NCBI RefSeq assembly: GCF_003290185.1
Contig: NZ_QNFY01000013.1
Location: 108,380-172,379, forward strand
Direction: 5' to 3'
Length of the DNA stretch: 64,000 nt
Source of the DNA: Chryseobacterium lathyri
GTDB taxonomy: Bacteria; Bacteroidota; Bacteroidia; Flavobacteriales; Weeksellaceae
In this document: positions 45,061-53,785 of the stretch, piece after piece
How positions within the stretch are numbered: position 1 is the first letter of the stretch
How the letters are laid out: each line of letters begins with the position of its first letter
Notes under the pieces: model-generated
Told to the model about the DNA's origin: nothing
Databases searched by the model: none
The model's input: the letters and a program-made list of their open reading frames with translations, nothing else
Translations under genes and position numbers: made by a program

Positions 45061-45208
45061 AGGATGTTGATCAAATAATGAGTTCGATAACTTACAATTT
45101 TTGCAAGACACCTCAAAATATTCAAATCAAAAAAGCAAAATTTTGCATTGAAATTTTTAGAAGGTTAAATACCATCGATGTTGAGCTTCATGTTTTATAT
45201 AAACTCAA

Positions 45209-45241
45209 TTGGGTTCAGGTTCAGGAAATAAATTATCTTTG
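45209..45241 (+). promoter_or_regulatory. Putative phzF promoter
   Basis: A -7 element TATCTTTG (45234-45241) fits the Bacteroidota consensus TAnnTTTG, with TTGG (45209-45212) at a 21-bp spacing as a weak -33. GGTTCAGGTTCAGG, a short direct repeat, lies between them and could bind the divergent AraC regulator. Confidence 0.55.
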
Positions 45242-45265
45242 TTATAGACCTAAATTTTGTCTATC

Positions 45266-46054
45266 ATGAAGTTAGAATTATATCAAATAGATGCTTTTAC
45301 AGAAGAGATCTTCCATGGGAACCCTGCCTGTGTTGTCCCATTAAAAAACTGGTTACCTGATGAGATACTTTTAAAAATAGCCAGTGAAAATGCTGTGGCA
45401 GAAACAGCTTTCTTTATTGATAATGGCGATACTATTCATCTGAGATGGTTTACCCCTGAAATAGAAATGGACCTGTGCGGGCATGCTACTCTTGCCACGG
45501 CTCATTGCTTAGTTTCCATCTTAAACCATCAGAGTAACAGAATGGTTTTTCAAACTAAAAGCGGTGAATTAACAGTCGAAGTAAAAGATGGATTTTATTA
45601 TATGGATTTCCCGTCAAGAATGCCTGAAGTATCTGCTCTTCCGGATATTATCACCCAATCTCTCAATATCCAGCCTAAGGAAGTCTTCAAATCAAGAGAC
45701 TATGTTCTGGTATACGAATCTGAGGAAGACATAAAAAAAATCAAAATTGAAAGATCTGTTTTTGACCTTATCAATCTGGATCCGGGAGGCGTTATTGTAA
45801 CAGCAGCAGGTACTGACAGTGATTTTGTTTCAAGATATTTTACGCCGCAGTCGTCTATTCTTGAAGATCCTGTAACCGGCTCTGCACACTGCTCGCTTAT
45901 TCCTTTCTGGTCATCAAGATTAGGAAAAGATAAGCTTTTCGCCCGCCAGCTATCGGAAAGAGGCGGCCAGCTCTATTGTGAAAACAAAAATGAAAGAGTG
46001 GTTGTGGCAGGTAAAGCCAGAACCTATTCTGTGGGACATTTATGGATAGAATAA
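45266..46054 (+). CDS. PhzF family isomerase/epimerase
   Basis: The protein has 262 residues from the ATG at 45266 (MKLELYQIDAFTEEIFHGNP); an upstream TTG is rejected. PhzF signatures are GNPACVVPL, the catalytic-glutamate region ENAVAETAFFI, HLRWFTPEIEMDLCGHATLA and EDPVTGSAHCSLIPFWS near residue 205. The fold is the diaminopimelate-epimerase type. Despite the name, family members act on varied small molecules, and no other phenazine gene is present. It is divergent from an AraC regulator and followed by a terminator. Confidence 0.92.
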   Translation: MKLELYQIDAFTEEIFHGNPACVVPLKNWLPDEILLKIASENAVAETAFFIDNGDTIHLRWFTPEIEMDLCGHATLATAHCLVSILNHQSNRMVFQTKSGELTVEVKDGFYYMDFPSRMPEVSALPDIITQSLNIQPKEVFKSRDYVLVYESEEDIKKIKIERSVFDLINLDPGGVIVTAAGTDSDFVSRYFTPQSSILEDPVTGSAHCSLIPFWSSRLGKDKLFARQLSERGGQLYCENKNERVVVAGKARTYSVGHLWIE

Positions 46055-46196
46055 TGTTATTCTGATCAGGCTGTATAGTCTAACAACTCAAACATAAGGG
46101 CGAGAAAGGACTTAGTCATTCACTTTTAATTTGACTCAAAGGAACCCGGTCTTATAAGAAGTGCTTAGATAAGCCCTATCTTGTTGACCAAAAACC

Positions 46197-46230
46197 AAAT
46201 GGCGCCGCTTTTAGATAAGCGGCGCCATTT
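46197..46230 (+). terminator. phzF terminator
   Basis: There is a perfect 13-bp GC-rich stem, AAATGGCGCCGCT/AGCGGCGCCATTT, around an 8-nt loop, followed by TTTTAAT. It lies about 143 bp after phzF. Confidence 0.88.
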
Positions 46231-46398
46231 TTAATAGTAATCAAATTAGTCCCGGTTAACGATCTTACAGGGTTGTCAGGGGCATTAGATTAGGGAAACG
46301 TAAATGTAACATATGAATTAGAATGAACTTACAATGACCATTGTTTTTAGAACCAATGTATTGGAGGCAAGATAATCCTTATCTCTGCTTTTATGGCC

Positions 46399-46466
46399 TG
46401 AGCTTTTTTACAAAGTTAATTTGAGCTTTTCTACAAAGTTCAAGTTAAGTCATCATTCTAAATTTG
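46399..46466 (+). promoter_or_regulatory. Activator-type promoter of the aldehyde dehydrogenase gene
   Basis: Two direct repeats, TGAGCTTTTTTACAAAGTT (46399-46417) and TGAGCTTTTCTACAAAGTT (46422-46440), share 18 of 19 bases at a 23-bp period. They lie 18 bp upstream of a TAAATTTG -7 element (46459-46466), while no -33 TTTG is present. Tandem direct repeats about two helix turns apart that replace the -33 box are typical of AraC-activated promoters. The AraC gene at 47956 is downstream. Confidence 0.65.
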
Positions 46467-46485
46467 TATCATTAAAGTCAACAAA

Positions 46486-47901
46486 ATGAAAATAGTAAAT
46501 AAAATTTACATCAACGGTATGTTTGTTACTCCACACGGGGCAGAAATTTTTGATGTGATCAATCCATCTAATAATCAAAAGATCGGAGAAGTCACATTAG
46601 CTGATGAAATAGATGCGAAAAATGCAATCGCAGCGGCAAAAGTTGCATTCAAAAGCTTTTCTAAATCTACAGTTGCTAAACGTATTGATTATTTGAGAAA
46701 ATTAAGAACTGCAGTCGAAAAAAGACAACAGGATTTTATTGATATCATGATTGAAGAATATGGTGGTACACGCCAATTCGTTACGATGAGCAGTAGGCAT
46801 ATCGGAGCTTGGTTCGACAGTATGATAGAAGTGCTTCAGACGTACAAATTTGAAGAAACCATCAATTCTTCATTCGTGAAATTACAACCTGTTGGTGTAG
46901 TCGGAATCATTACACCCTGGAATTCCAGCAACAGCTCCATCTGCAGCAAAGTTGCTACAGCGATTGCAGCAGGATGTACCGTTGTAATCAAACCTAGCGA
47001 GATAAGCAGTCTGCAGACTCAGGTTTTGATGGAAGCATTTCATGATGCCGGCTTGCCGGAGGGGATCATCAACTTCGTGACAGGCCTGGGAAATGTGGTT
47101 GGCACAGAATTGACCAGTAACCCGGACGTTTCTAAAATTTCATTCACAGGTTCTACAGCAGTCGGGAAACTAATTGCAAAAATTGCTGTCGATACAATGA
47201 AACGTGTCACTTTGGAATTGGGTGGGAAGTCTCCGAACATTATTCTTGAGGATGCAGATTTGGAAAACACCATTCCAATGGCAGTTTATGGAGCTTATAT
47301 GAACAGTGGGCAAGCTTGTATTGCACCGACAAGACTTTTGGTACCTGCAAATAAACTGGATAAAGTAAATGCCATTGCAAAAGCTACTGTTGACAAAATC
47401 ATTGTTAATTTACCTCAGAATGAGGATACTCATATTGGCCCGATGGTCAGTGTGAAACAGTTTGACAGAGTTCAAAGTTATATTAAATTAGGTTTGGAAG
47501 AAGGCGCTGTATTACTTGCCGGCGGCGAAGGAAAACCTGAAGGACTAGAAGAGGGAAACTTTGTAAAAGCTACAATTTTCACCAACGTCAACAATAAAAT
47601 GAGAATTGCTCAGGAAGAGATTTTTGGTCCGGTTTTATCCATCATCCCTTATAAAACAGAAGATGAAGCAATTGAAATTGCAAATGATTCACCTTACGGA
47701 TTGGCTGCTTATATTAGTTCAGCAGATCCAGAAAGAGCAATGCGTGTTGCTTCTCAAATTGATGCTGGAAGAATTTGTATCAATGGTTTCAATCATGATC
47801 CATTGGTTCCTTTTGGTGGTTTTAAACAATCAGGAATCGGAAGAGAATACGGTACCTATGGTTTGGAAGCTTACCTTGAACCAAAAGCAATTCTGAAATA
47901 A
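46486..47901 (+). CDS. NAD(P)-dependent aldehyde dehydrogenase
   Basis: The 471-residue protein has the full ALDH signature: the cofactor/active-site PWNSSNS near residue 145, the coenzyme loop SFTGSTAVGKL near 225, the catalytic glutamate in LELGGKSPNI near 245, the catalytic cysteine in NSGQACIAPTR near 279, and EEIFGPVLSIIPY near 380. It oxidises an aldehyde to an acid. The substrate is not clear from the sequence. An AraC regulator follows after a terminator hairpin, so the pair may respond to an aldehyde or aromatic compound. Confidence 0.95.
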   Translation: MKIVNKIYINGMFVTPHGAEIFDVINPSNNQKIGEVTLADEIDAKNAIAAAKVAFKSFSKSTVAKRIDYLRKLRTAVEKRQQDFIDIMIEEYGGTRQFVTMSSRHIGAWFDSMIEVLQTYKFEETINSSFVKLQPVGVVGIITPWNSSNSSICSKVATAIAAGCTVVIKPSEISSLQTQVLMEAFHDAGLPEGIINFVTGLGNVVGTELTSNPDVSKISFTGSTAVGKLIAKIAVDTMKRVTLELGGKSPNIILEDADLENTIPMAVYGAYMNSGQACIAPTRLLVPANKLDKVNAIAKATVDKIIVNLPQNEDTHIGPMVSVKQFDRVQSYIKLGLEEGAVLLAGGEGKPEGLEEGNFVKATIFTNVNNKMRIAQEEIFGPVLSIIPYKTEDEAIEIANDSPYGLAAYISSADPERAMRVASQIDAGRICINGFNHDPLVPFGGFKQSGIGREYGTYGLEAYLEPKAILK

Positions 47902-47918
47902 TAATTTGTAAATTTGAT

Positions 47919-47944
47919 AAAGCATTACGCAATAGTAATGCTTT
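47919..47944 (+). terminator. Aldehyde dehydrogenase terminator
   Basis: There is a perfect 10-bp stem, AAAGCATTAC/GTAATGCTTT, with a 6-nt loop, followed by TATTTTT. It lies 18 bp after the stop and just upstream of the AraC ATG, which argues against a longer AraC start. Confidence 0.8.
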
Positions 47945-47955
47945 TATTTTTCGAT

Positions 47956-48768
47956 ATGAACAACAGATTACAAACTAAGGATATTGTTTATTCCTGTTAT
48001 CACAAACTGAATAGGAAAGGCGAAAATTTTGTTCCGAAACATACTCTTTCGTATCAGATTTCGGGTAGTTTTATGTTGTCAGATAGTAATGGCACTTATG
48101 CCGCAAATCCAGGAGATTTTAATCTTATCAGAAAAAATCAGTTAGTAAAGTTTGTTAAAATTCCACCTGAAAACGGTGTTTTTGAAAGTATGAATATCTA
48201 TTTGAATGATGAGGATTTAATAAACTTTTCGAAAGAATATAATCTTCATACTGAACATTCGGTTACGGCAAAGTCTCTTATTCCTATCGAAGTCAATGCT
48301 GTACTTCAGAATTTTATGATTTCTTTACAGACACTTCTGGAAAGTAACCTGAAAAATCAGTCTCTGATTGACCTGAAAATAAAAGAACTTCTTTTAATTT
48401 TATTGCAAGCCCAGCCTGAACTGAAAAATATCCTTTTTGATTTTTCCGAACCTTTTAAAATTGATCTGGAAGCCTTTATGAATCAAAACTATAGATACAA
48501 TGTTAATCTCAAACGTTTTGCTTATCTCACAGGAAGAAGTCTTGCTACATTTAAACGTGATTTTGAAAAAATATTTCAGTCTTCACCGCATAAATGGATT
48601 ATGCAAAAACGTCTGAATGAAGCTCATTTTTTGATAAAAGAAGAAGGTAAATCCGCGTCTGATATTTTTGTTGATCTGGGTTTTGAGGACCTTTCACATT
48701 TTTCTTATACATTTAAAAAACAGTTTGGGTACAGTCCTACAAAAATTGAGAGAGGTATCAGTACTTAA
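47956..48768 (+). CDS. AraC-family transcriptional regulator
   Basis: The protein has 270 residues from the ATG at 47956 (MNNRLQTKDIVYSCYHKLNR). The N-terminal sensor domain is of the type seen in ExsA-like AraC proteins (HTLSYQISGSFMLSDSNGTY). The C-terminal double HTH is about residues 170-265 (FAYLTGRSLATFKRDFEKIF, DIFVDLGFEDLSHFSYTFKK). It directly follows the aldehyde dehydrogenase gene, whose promoter carries AraC-style direct repeats; it is the likely activator. Confidence 0.88.
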   Translation: MNNRLQTKDIVYSCYHKLNRKGENFVPKHTLSYQISGSFMLSDSNGTYAANPGDFNLIRKNQLVKFVKIPPENGVFESMNIYLNDEDLINFSKEYNLHTEHSVTAKSLIPIEVNAVLQNFMISLQTLLESNLKNQSLIDLKIKELLLILLQAQPELKNILFDFSEPFKIDLEAFMNQNYRYNVNLKRFAYLTGRSLATFKRDFEKIFQSSPHKWIMQKRLNEAHFLIKEEGKSASDIFVDLGFEDLSHFSYTFKKQFGYSPTKIERGIST

Positions 48769-49430
48769 ACTCCTTATTTTTTTCTGATGTTATTGGTAAT
48801 ATTCACTTGTTTTGCATTATGATTTCTATTTAAAATTGATTCACCTCACTATTGATCGGAAGTAAAGATTCAATTTTCTTACCAGCTCGTTGGCTAGTTG
48901 ATATTTTCTAGATCGCAAAGATAGTAACTGAAATCTTGATACTTATGAAGTTTTCCTCGAACGACAAATCAGTTGAATTTGTCCCCAGTTAAGTATGGAA
49001 ATAAAGATCATAAGGGGGAAAATGTATCTTAATTTTCTACCAATTAGAGAAACATATTAACTTTTTAAATATTTAAAGAGAAAATTTTATTTCTTCAATT
49101 CGCATATTTACCTTTTTTATACGTTTTTTTATCGAAATGATTTCATTTTGAGGAATTATTTTTGTAGCAGTACTCAAAAAGAGTTGTATAGGTTTAAAAT
49201 AATTGAGGACTTAAGAGATTCTAGATATTTTTTTATCATTTGTGTTTAAACTGCATCGGTATAGGTGCAGTTTTTTTTGAATACACATTGTAGTTGTGGC
49301 AGGAATTTTTATTACAAATATTCCTTCATAATACATTAGTTTGGCAGGTATCCGATTAAGTTTTTAAATATGAATATAAAAAACTGTAATATACCAGCAT
49401 TAATCATTTCGTTTAAATAAAATATGAATT
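48769..49430. other. Intergenic region with a possible small RNA
   Basis: No protein gene was seen in 660 bp. A TATTTTTG element (near 49157-49164) is followed about 85 bp later by a hairpin with a long T-run (49248-49278), an arrangement that could produce a short transcript. Confidence 0.4.
49248..49278 (+). terminator. Rho-independent terminator, orphan
   Basis: Stem AAACTGCA/TGCAGTTT (49248-49255, 49266-49273) with a 10-nt loop is followed by eight T. It lies 480 bp from the nearest upstream plus-strand gene, so it may end an unannotated small RNA. Confidence 0.65.
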
Positions 49431-50306
49431 ATGGAAGAATTTCTAATCGAGCCCTTTCTCAATGCTGATAATGGTGTTTCTTATATCAACACCAAAAGCA
49501 TATCGGAGTTGCTATTACTACGGTCTTCCGAGCTATTCCAGCCACATAGAACGGAATTTAATGTCATCTATCTTTTCGACGAAGGCGAGGGGAAGCATAC
49601 CATAGATTTTACTACCATTGATATAGAACAAAAGTATATGCTTTTTGTTACTCAAAATCAAGTGACTCAATTTCATGAGCCTGCCAATTACAAGGGGAGG
49701 GTGTTAATTTTTACTGAAGACTTTTTTTGTACAAATAATTTATGCCAGACCCAGTTTTTTGGACAATCAGATTTATTTAATGATCCATTAAATTTACCGT
49801 ATTTTGATGTAAGGGAAAGATTTGATGAGATTTCCGCCTTATTCAGCTTTATAAATGATGAACTTAAGAGACCCTATCATGAAGCTCAGTCTGCTATTTT
49901 AAATAATTACTTATTCAATATCCTTTTAATTGCAGAAAACTTATCAGAGTATAAAGATAGAAAGCTCGATGTTTCCAAGAACAAGCTGTTACTGTCAAAA
50001 TTCAAGTCTATGGTTAATAAAAATATCCACCAAAGGCATACATTAGAATTTTATGTTGAAAATTTAAATGTGAGTTTGCGAACACTTCAAATTGCTTTTC
50101 TAGAGGAAGAAAAACAAACCCCAAAACAATGGCTGATCAACAGGATGATTCTGGAAATCAAAAGAAATCTCTGTTACCAGGATAAAAGTATAAGTGAAAT
50201 CGCATATAAGCTGGGCTTTAAAGAGGTAACCAATTTTATTAAGTTTTTTAAATCCAAAACAGACTTAACTCCATCTCAATTTAGATCCCTTTCAGTAAAA
50301 AAATAA
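49431..50306 (+). CDS. AraC-family transcriptional regulator
   Basis: The 291-residue protein begins MEEFLIEPFLNADNGVSYIN. The N-terminal cupin-like sensor has LLLRSSELFQPHRTEFNVIY and EGKHTIDFTTIDIEQKYMLF. The C-terminal AraC HTH pair occupies about residues 195-285 (FYVENLNVSLRTLQIAFLEE, ISEIAYKLGFKEVTNFIKFF). It stands alone upstream of the VGINT/HTH-pair operon at 50901-52578 and could regulate it. The ligand is unknown. Confidence 0.87.
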   Translation: MEEFLIEPFLNADNGVSYINTKSISELLLLRSSELFQPHRTEFNVIYLFDEGEGKHTIDFTTIDIEQKYMLFVTQNQVTQFHEPANYKGRVLIFTEDFFCTNNLCQTQFFGQSDLFNDPLNLPYFDVRERFDEISALFSFINDELKRPYHEAQSAILNNYLFNILLIAENLSEYKDRKLDVSKNKLLLSKFKSMVNKNIHQRHTLEFYVENLNVSLRTLQIAFLEEEKQTPKQWLINRMILEIKRNLCYQDKSISEIAYKLGFKEVTNFIKFFKSKTDLTPSQFRSLSVKK

Positions 50307-50900
50307 TTCCTTTATAAGCTTAATATGGTCAGATCATAAGGCTTGATTTCTTAAACAAATTAGATTTTAATGAAGTAAAAACCACACCTTTTATTATATT
50401 AGGTGTGGTAACAACACAAATGATGAAAAAAAAAATTATTTTTAAAAAGCCAAATCAGCCAGCCAAAGCTTAAGCTGAATTATATTTTTTCATGAATACA
50501 AATTAAAATCTTTTTTATCCAAAACTATTGATATATAAGCGCATAAAAATGATCAAATTAATTAGTTGGATGGTGATATTCTGAAAAAGGATAGCTATTA
50601 TATTTTAGCAAGACAAAACGGCAAAGTTTGGACTCTTATTCAAGGTCTATAGTTTTTAAACGATAATTACTTCAGAGGAATAATCTTCTTATTCTTTATT
50701 CATAGCGATAACAACGTCATTATTACTTTAAAAAGATATAGCTGTTTTCGGAAATATCATCAATTAGATTTCCGAAAATGGGTAGATATTCGTTTGTATG
50801 CCTGTGATTTTGTGTTGACTTTTACATTGTTAATGCTAGAGCATTTTTTAGGCTCTGTGAGCATTAATAACTAGTAATTTTTACAAATCTAATATATATC
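50307..50900. other. Intergenic region with two inverted repeats
   Basis: No gene was seen in 594 bp. ACCACACCT/AGGTGTGGT (50381-50389, 50401-50409) may be a weak terminator after the AraC gene. The second repeat, at 50830-50867, is listed separately. Confidence 0.5.
50830..50867 (+). promoter_or_regulatory. Inverted repeat just upstream of the VGINT gene
   Basis: Outer arms TTAATGCT/AGCATTAA (50830-50837, 50860-50867) and inner arms AGAGC/GCTCT (50838-50842, 50852-50856) form a two-part stem ending 33 bp before the start codon at 50901. It could be an operator or a 5' UTR hairpin that controls translation. Confidence 0.55.
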
Positions 50901-51713
50901 ATGAAAAAAAACTCATTATTAGCATTCACTGTAGGCATAACATCAGTATTTTATGCACAGGTGGGGGTGAATACCGCAAATCCTTCTGCAACGATGGATA
51001 TTGTAGGAAATCCAACTATAACTACTTCAATTGATGGACTGTTACCTCCAAGAATTACAGGAGATCAATTAAAAGCAAAAGATTCTGTGTACGGTAATGT
51101 TCAAAATGGGGCTATAGTGTATGTTACAGCGCCCGTTGGGACGCCAACACCCAAAACAATGCAAGTCACAGCATCAGGCTATTACTATTATGATGCCCCT
51201 AACAATGTCTGGGCAGCCTTGAATGGTAATAAAGAGGCAGGCGGAACGGGAACAGCACTTTTTGCAAGTAAAAATGGTGCTTGGTCGCTAATAAATTTAG
51301 GCATTTCCGGGACAAGCTGGAATAAAATAAGCCTTACATCAACAGACACTAAAACAGGAGTTTCTACGCTTCTCAACAATGGAGTTTATACAGCTCCGAA
51401 AACAGGACTTTATGATGTGAAGTATGAGGTCCAGTTGGCGGGTGGTGTTGATTTAAGTGTGTTAGGGGGTAAAAGGTTAGGTATCCTGAAAAATGGCAAT
51501 ACTGTATTTGAACAGAAAATTATTGATGCTGTCCGTGTATCTATTCTTAGTGTCACACTTGCTTCGGTACCTGTTACTTCCACTACTCTTGGAGCTATTG
51601 TTCCGCTGAATGCTGGTGAGACAATCACATTTGCTGTTGAAACTGGAAACGTTAATTTATCATTACTCACCGATAGTAAAGTGTCAGTATCTGTATATAA
51701 AGTTTCTGACTAG
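50901..51713 (+). CDS. VGINT-type secreted protein with C1q-like head
   Basis: The 270-residue protein has a signal peptide (MKKNSLLAFTVGITSVFYAQ), then VGVNTANPSATMDIVGNP and a loop typical of this family, DGLLPPRITGDQLKAKDSVY. The C-terminal half is beta-rich and C1q/TNF-like (GVYTAPKTGLYDVKYEVQLA, IVPLNAGETITFAVETGN). It is the first gene of a plus-strand group with the HTH pair, which starts 49 bp later. The function is unknown. Confidence 0.75.
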   Translation: MKKNSLLAFTVGITSVFYAQVGVNTANPSATMDIVGNPTITTSIDGLLPPRITGDQLKAKDSVYGNVQNGAIVYVTAPVGTPTPKTMQVTASGYYYYDAPNNVWAALNGNKEAGGTGTALFASKNGAWSLINLGISGTSWNKISLTSTDTKTGVSTLLNNGVYTAPKTGLYDVKYEVQLAGGVDLSVLGGKRLGILKNGNTVFEQKIIDAVRVSILSVTLASVPVTSTTLGAIVPLNAGETITFAVETGNVNLSLLTDSKVSVSVYKVSD

Positions 51714-51762
51714 TATCCATCGTTGAACTTAAAAGACTTTGCCTGATGATTGGCAATAGGGC

Positions 51763-52203
51763 ATGAATTATAAGAAAATACATATCGGGAAATTAATTGA
51801 TTTAAAAGTCATGGAATCAGGACTTAAAACAAGCCATATCTGCAGGTTTTTCAAATGTGACATGAACGAAATCAACAAAATGTATGAAGCTGAAACTTTG
51901 GATGCAGAGATCCTTCTCAGCTGGTGCAAGCTTTTAAAGTACGATTTTTTCAGGGTTTACACTCAGCACCTGATATTATATTCTCCTAAAGCAAAGGCTC
52001 GTCTCAGCAGTGAAGATGACGAGGTGAAAAAGCCAGCAAGGACAGAATTGCATAAAAATCTGTATACAGTGGAAATAATAGCATTTATCATGGAGAAGAT
52101 TTCTTCCGGAGAAATGACAAAATTACAAATTATAAATAGGTACGGAATCCCAAAGACAACCCTGTATAAATGGATATCTAAATATGAAAGTACAGAAGCT
52201 TAA
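51763..52203 (+). CDS. HTH protein, first gene of a paired module (copy 2)
   Basis: The 146-residue protein begins MNYKKIHIGKLIDLKVMESG. It is paralogous to 37995-38411 throughout: shared IHIG, ICRFF/VCNFL, the YDFFRVYTQHLILYSP block and the C-terminal HTH ISSGEMTKLQIINRYGIPKT with TLYKWISKY. The conserved middle block suggests a specific fold, not a general transposase remnant. It is followed after 18 bp by its partner and preceded by a VGINT gene on the same strand. Confidence 0.7.
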   Translation: MNYKKIHIGKLIDLKVMESGLKTSHICRFFKCDMNEINKMYEAETLDAEILLSWCKLLKYDFFRVYTQHLILYSPKAKARLSSEDDEVKKPARTELHKNLYTVEIIAFIMEKISSGEMTKLQIINRYGIPKTTLYKWISKYESTEA

Positions 52204-52221
52204 ATCAATAAAGATAATGAT

Positions 52222-52578
52222 ATGGAGAAGAATCTTACGCCAAACTATAAGCTGATCTTTTTAGATATACTTGAACAAAAATTTCCGGACAGAAAAGATG
52301 TCTGTATGCCGATTTTAAGTAAAAATGAGCTATCTCAATTCGATATAATTGAGCTGAATCAAAAAATTTTTGGAGGTATTGATAAGGACACATTCACTTT
52401 GAATCAAAAACACAAAGCATATAATAAACACAGTATTTCAAAGATTTTAAATTACCAAATTAAAAACGATTTAAGTAATATGCGAACTGCTTCAATCTTT
52501 AAATTAAGCCGGAATACGATAACCAAGTGGAAAAAAAAATATACCCACTTGATTTCAGTTACTGAAAGCTGCAATTAG
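52222..52578 (+). CDS. HTH protein, second gene of a paired module (copy 2)
   Basis: The 118-residue protein begins MEKNLTPNYKLIFLDILEQK. It is paralogous to 37681-37998, with shared EQKFPDR, LSQFDIIELNQKIF, NQKHKAYNKHSISKILNYQ and the terminal HTH FKLSRNTITKWKKKY. It ends 4 bp before the convergent AraC gene stop at 52583. It probably binds DNA together with the first gene product. Confidence 0.7.
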   Translation: MEKNLTPNYKLIFLDILEQKFPDRKDVCMPILSKNELSQFDIIELNQKIFGGIDKDTFTLNQKHKAYNKHSISKILNYQIKNDLSNMRTASIFKLSRNTITKWKKKYTHLISVTESCN

Positions 52579-52582
52579 TTTA

Positions 52583-53443
52583 TTATTCGGAAACCGATTT
52601 ATCATATTTATTTTCAAAGTATAAGGATGGAGGGAGACCTGTAATTTCTTTAAAAGTTTTGGTGAACGAAGAAGCCGTGGCAAAGCCGGTCACTTCTGCA
52701 AGATAGCTTATCTTATATTTTTTATAAGAAATATCATTGTCCATCTTGCTGATTATATAATTTATCCTGAGAGTATTAATATAGGTCTTAAAGCTGTCAG
52801 ATTTATATTTTTTAATAATTGCAGATAAATATTTTACATTCGTTCCAAACTCTGTAGCAAGATTGCCAAGGGTAACCCCCTTTTTTGTAAACATGTTATT
52901 ATCTTCAAAATTATTTAGCTTTTCAAGGATCAACAGTTCAGTACTGCTACTAATTGAATTTGGTAATTTGGCATCGGGTATTTCTGTGGGGCTTATTTCT
53001 GTGCTTTTTTCAGGCAAATAAATGTCTGAATTGTTATTTGTATTTGGTTTTATTCTGATGAATATGATTAAACCAATAATTATCGTTATTGAAGCGGCTA
53101 AACATAAAATCAAAATTTTAATCTGTGTTGGATTCCCAATTGGCCTGAGGCATCCTTTGCAATCCTTAACCATTAAATTGAGCTCCTTCATCTTTTGGCT
53201 GCATATGCAAGCTATATCACTTCCTTCTGTTTTTGATTTATTGCTCCCTAACACTAGAAACATAGGGTTAACAGTAAATATCTTTAAAAATTCTTGAAGC
53301 TTTGGATGTGACCATGATTTTGTTTGGTTATTTACATGTGTACAATTGTAAATTTCAGAAGAGATATTTAAATTTTTTTTCTTTTCAACCTCCATTGTAC
53401 AGGAAATGAAGATATAAGATATGAGATAAAAAACGGAACTCAT
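52583..53443 (-). CDS. Membrane-embedded AraC-type regulator with a Cys cluster
   Basis: The protein has 286 residues from the ATG at 53443 (MSSVFYLISYIFISCTMEVE). A first hydrophobic segment spans residues 1-15, and a second membrane helix lies near 110-130 (ILILCLAASITIIIGLIIFI). The loop between them carries four closely spaced cysteines, in DIACICSQKMKEL and KDCKGCLRPIG. The C-terminal third is an AraC HTH pair (LATEFGTNVKYLSAIIKKYK, LAEVTGFATASSFTKTFKEI). It looks like a one-component membrane sensor with a metal- or redox-responsive loop. It is convergent with the HTH pair. Confidence 0.75.
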   Translation of the reverse strand: MSSVFYLISYIFISCTMEVEKKKNLNISSEIYNCTHVNNQTKSWSHPKLQEFLKIFTVNPMFLVLGSNKSKTEGSDIACICSQKMKELNLMVKDCKGCLRPIGNPTQIKILILCLAASITIIIGLIIFIRIKPNTNNNSDIYLPEKSTEISPTEIPDAKLPNSISSSTELLILEKLNNFEDNNMFTKKGVTLGNLATEFGTNVKYLSAIIKKYKSDSFKTYINTLRINYIISKMDNDISYKKYKISYLAEVTGFATASSFTKTFKEITGLPPSLYFENKYDKSVSE

Positions 53444-53785
53444 AATGATTGTGGGAATACCTATCAATATATTTTTTTTAAAACGATGTTATCATGAAAA
53501 CACAATAATATGGCAAATAATCTCGCGTCAGTTATCAATTTCCGAAAAAAAATGATAATTATTTTCAATAAAGAAAACCTTTTGCCTTCAGGCGAGAAGC
53601 GAAGATAAAATGGAATAAGAGATGATCCGGAGATACAAAAAATGTTAATCATATCATACTTAATAAATATCAATCCTCTAACTGATCAAAAGCAGCATCC
53701 TTTCAACAGGACTCTGTGAACGCAAGGCAAACCCTTTCCAATATTTTACAGCTTAGTTGAGAAGGATGTTAAGCTTTATTCTTTA
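53444..53785. other. Intergenic region, no gene seen
   Basis: About 340 bp. A 69-codon minus-strand frame (53464-53673) has no features and a weak start. No terminator was recognised. Confidence 0.45.

Larger units (their letters stand above)
46055..46485. other. Intergenic region: phzF terminator and aldehyde dehydrogenase promoter
   Basis: No gene was seen in 431 bp. It carries the terminator at 46197-46230 and the repeat-containing promoter at 46399-46466. Confidence 0.6.

Noticed and set aside
53464..53673. 69-codon minus-strand frame upstream of the membrane AraC gene
   Set aside because: Weak start, no domain, overlaps the likely promoter region.
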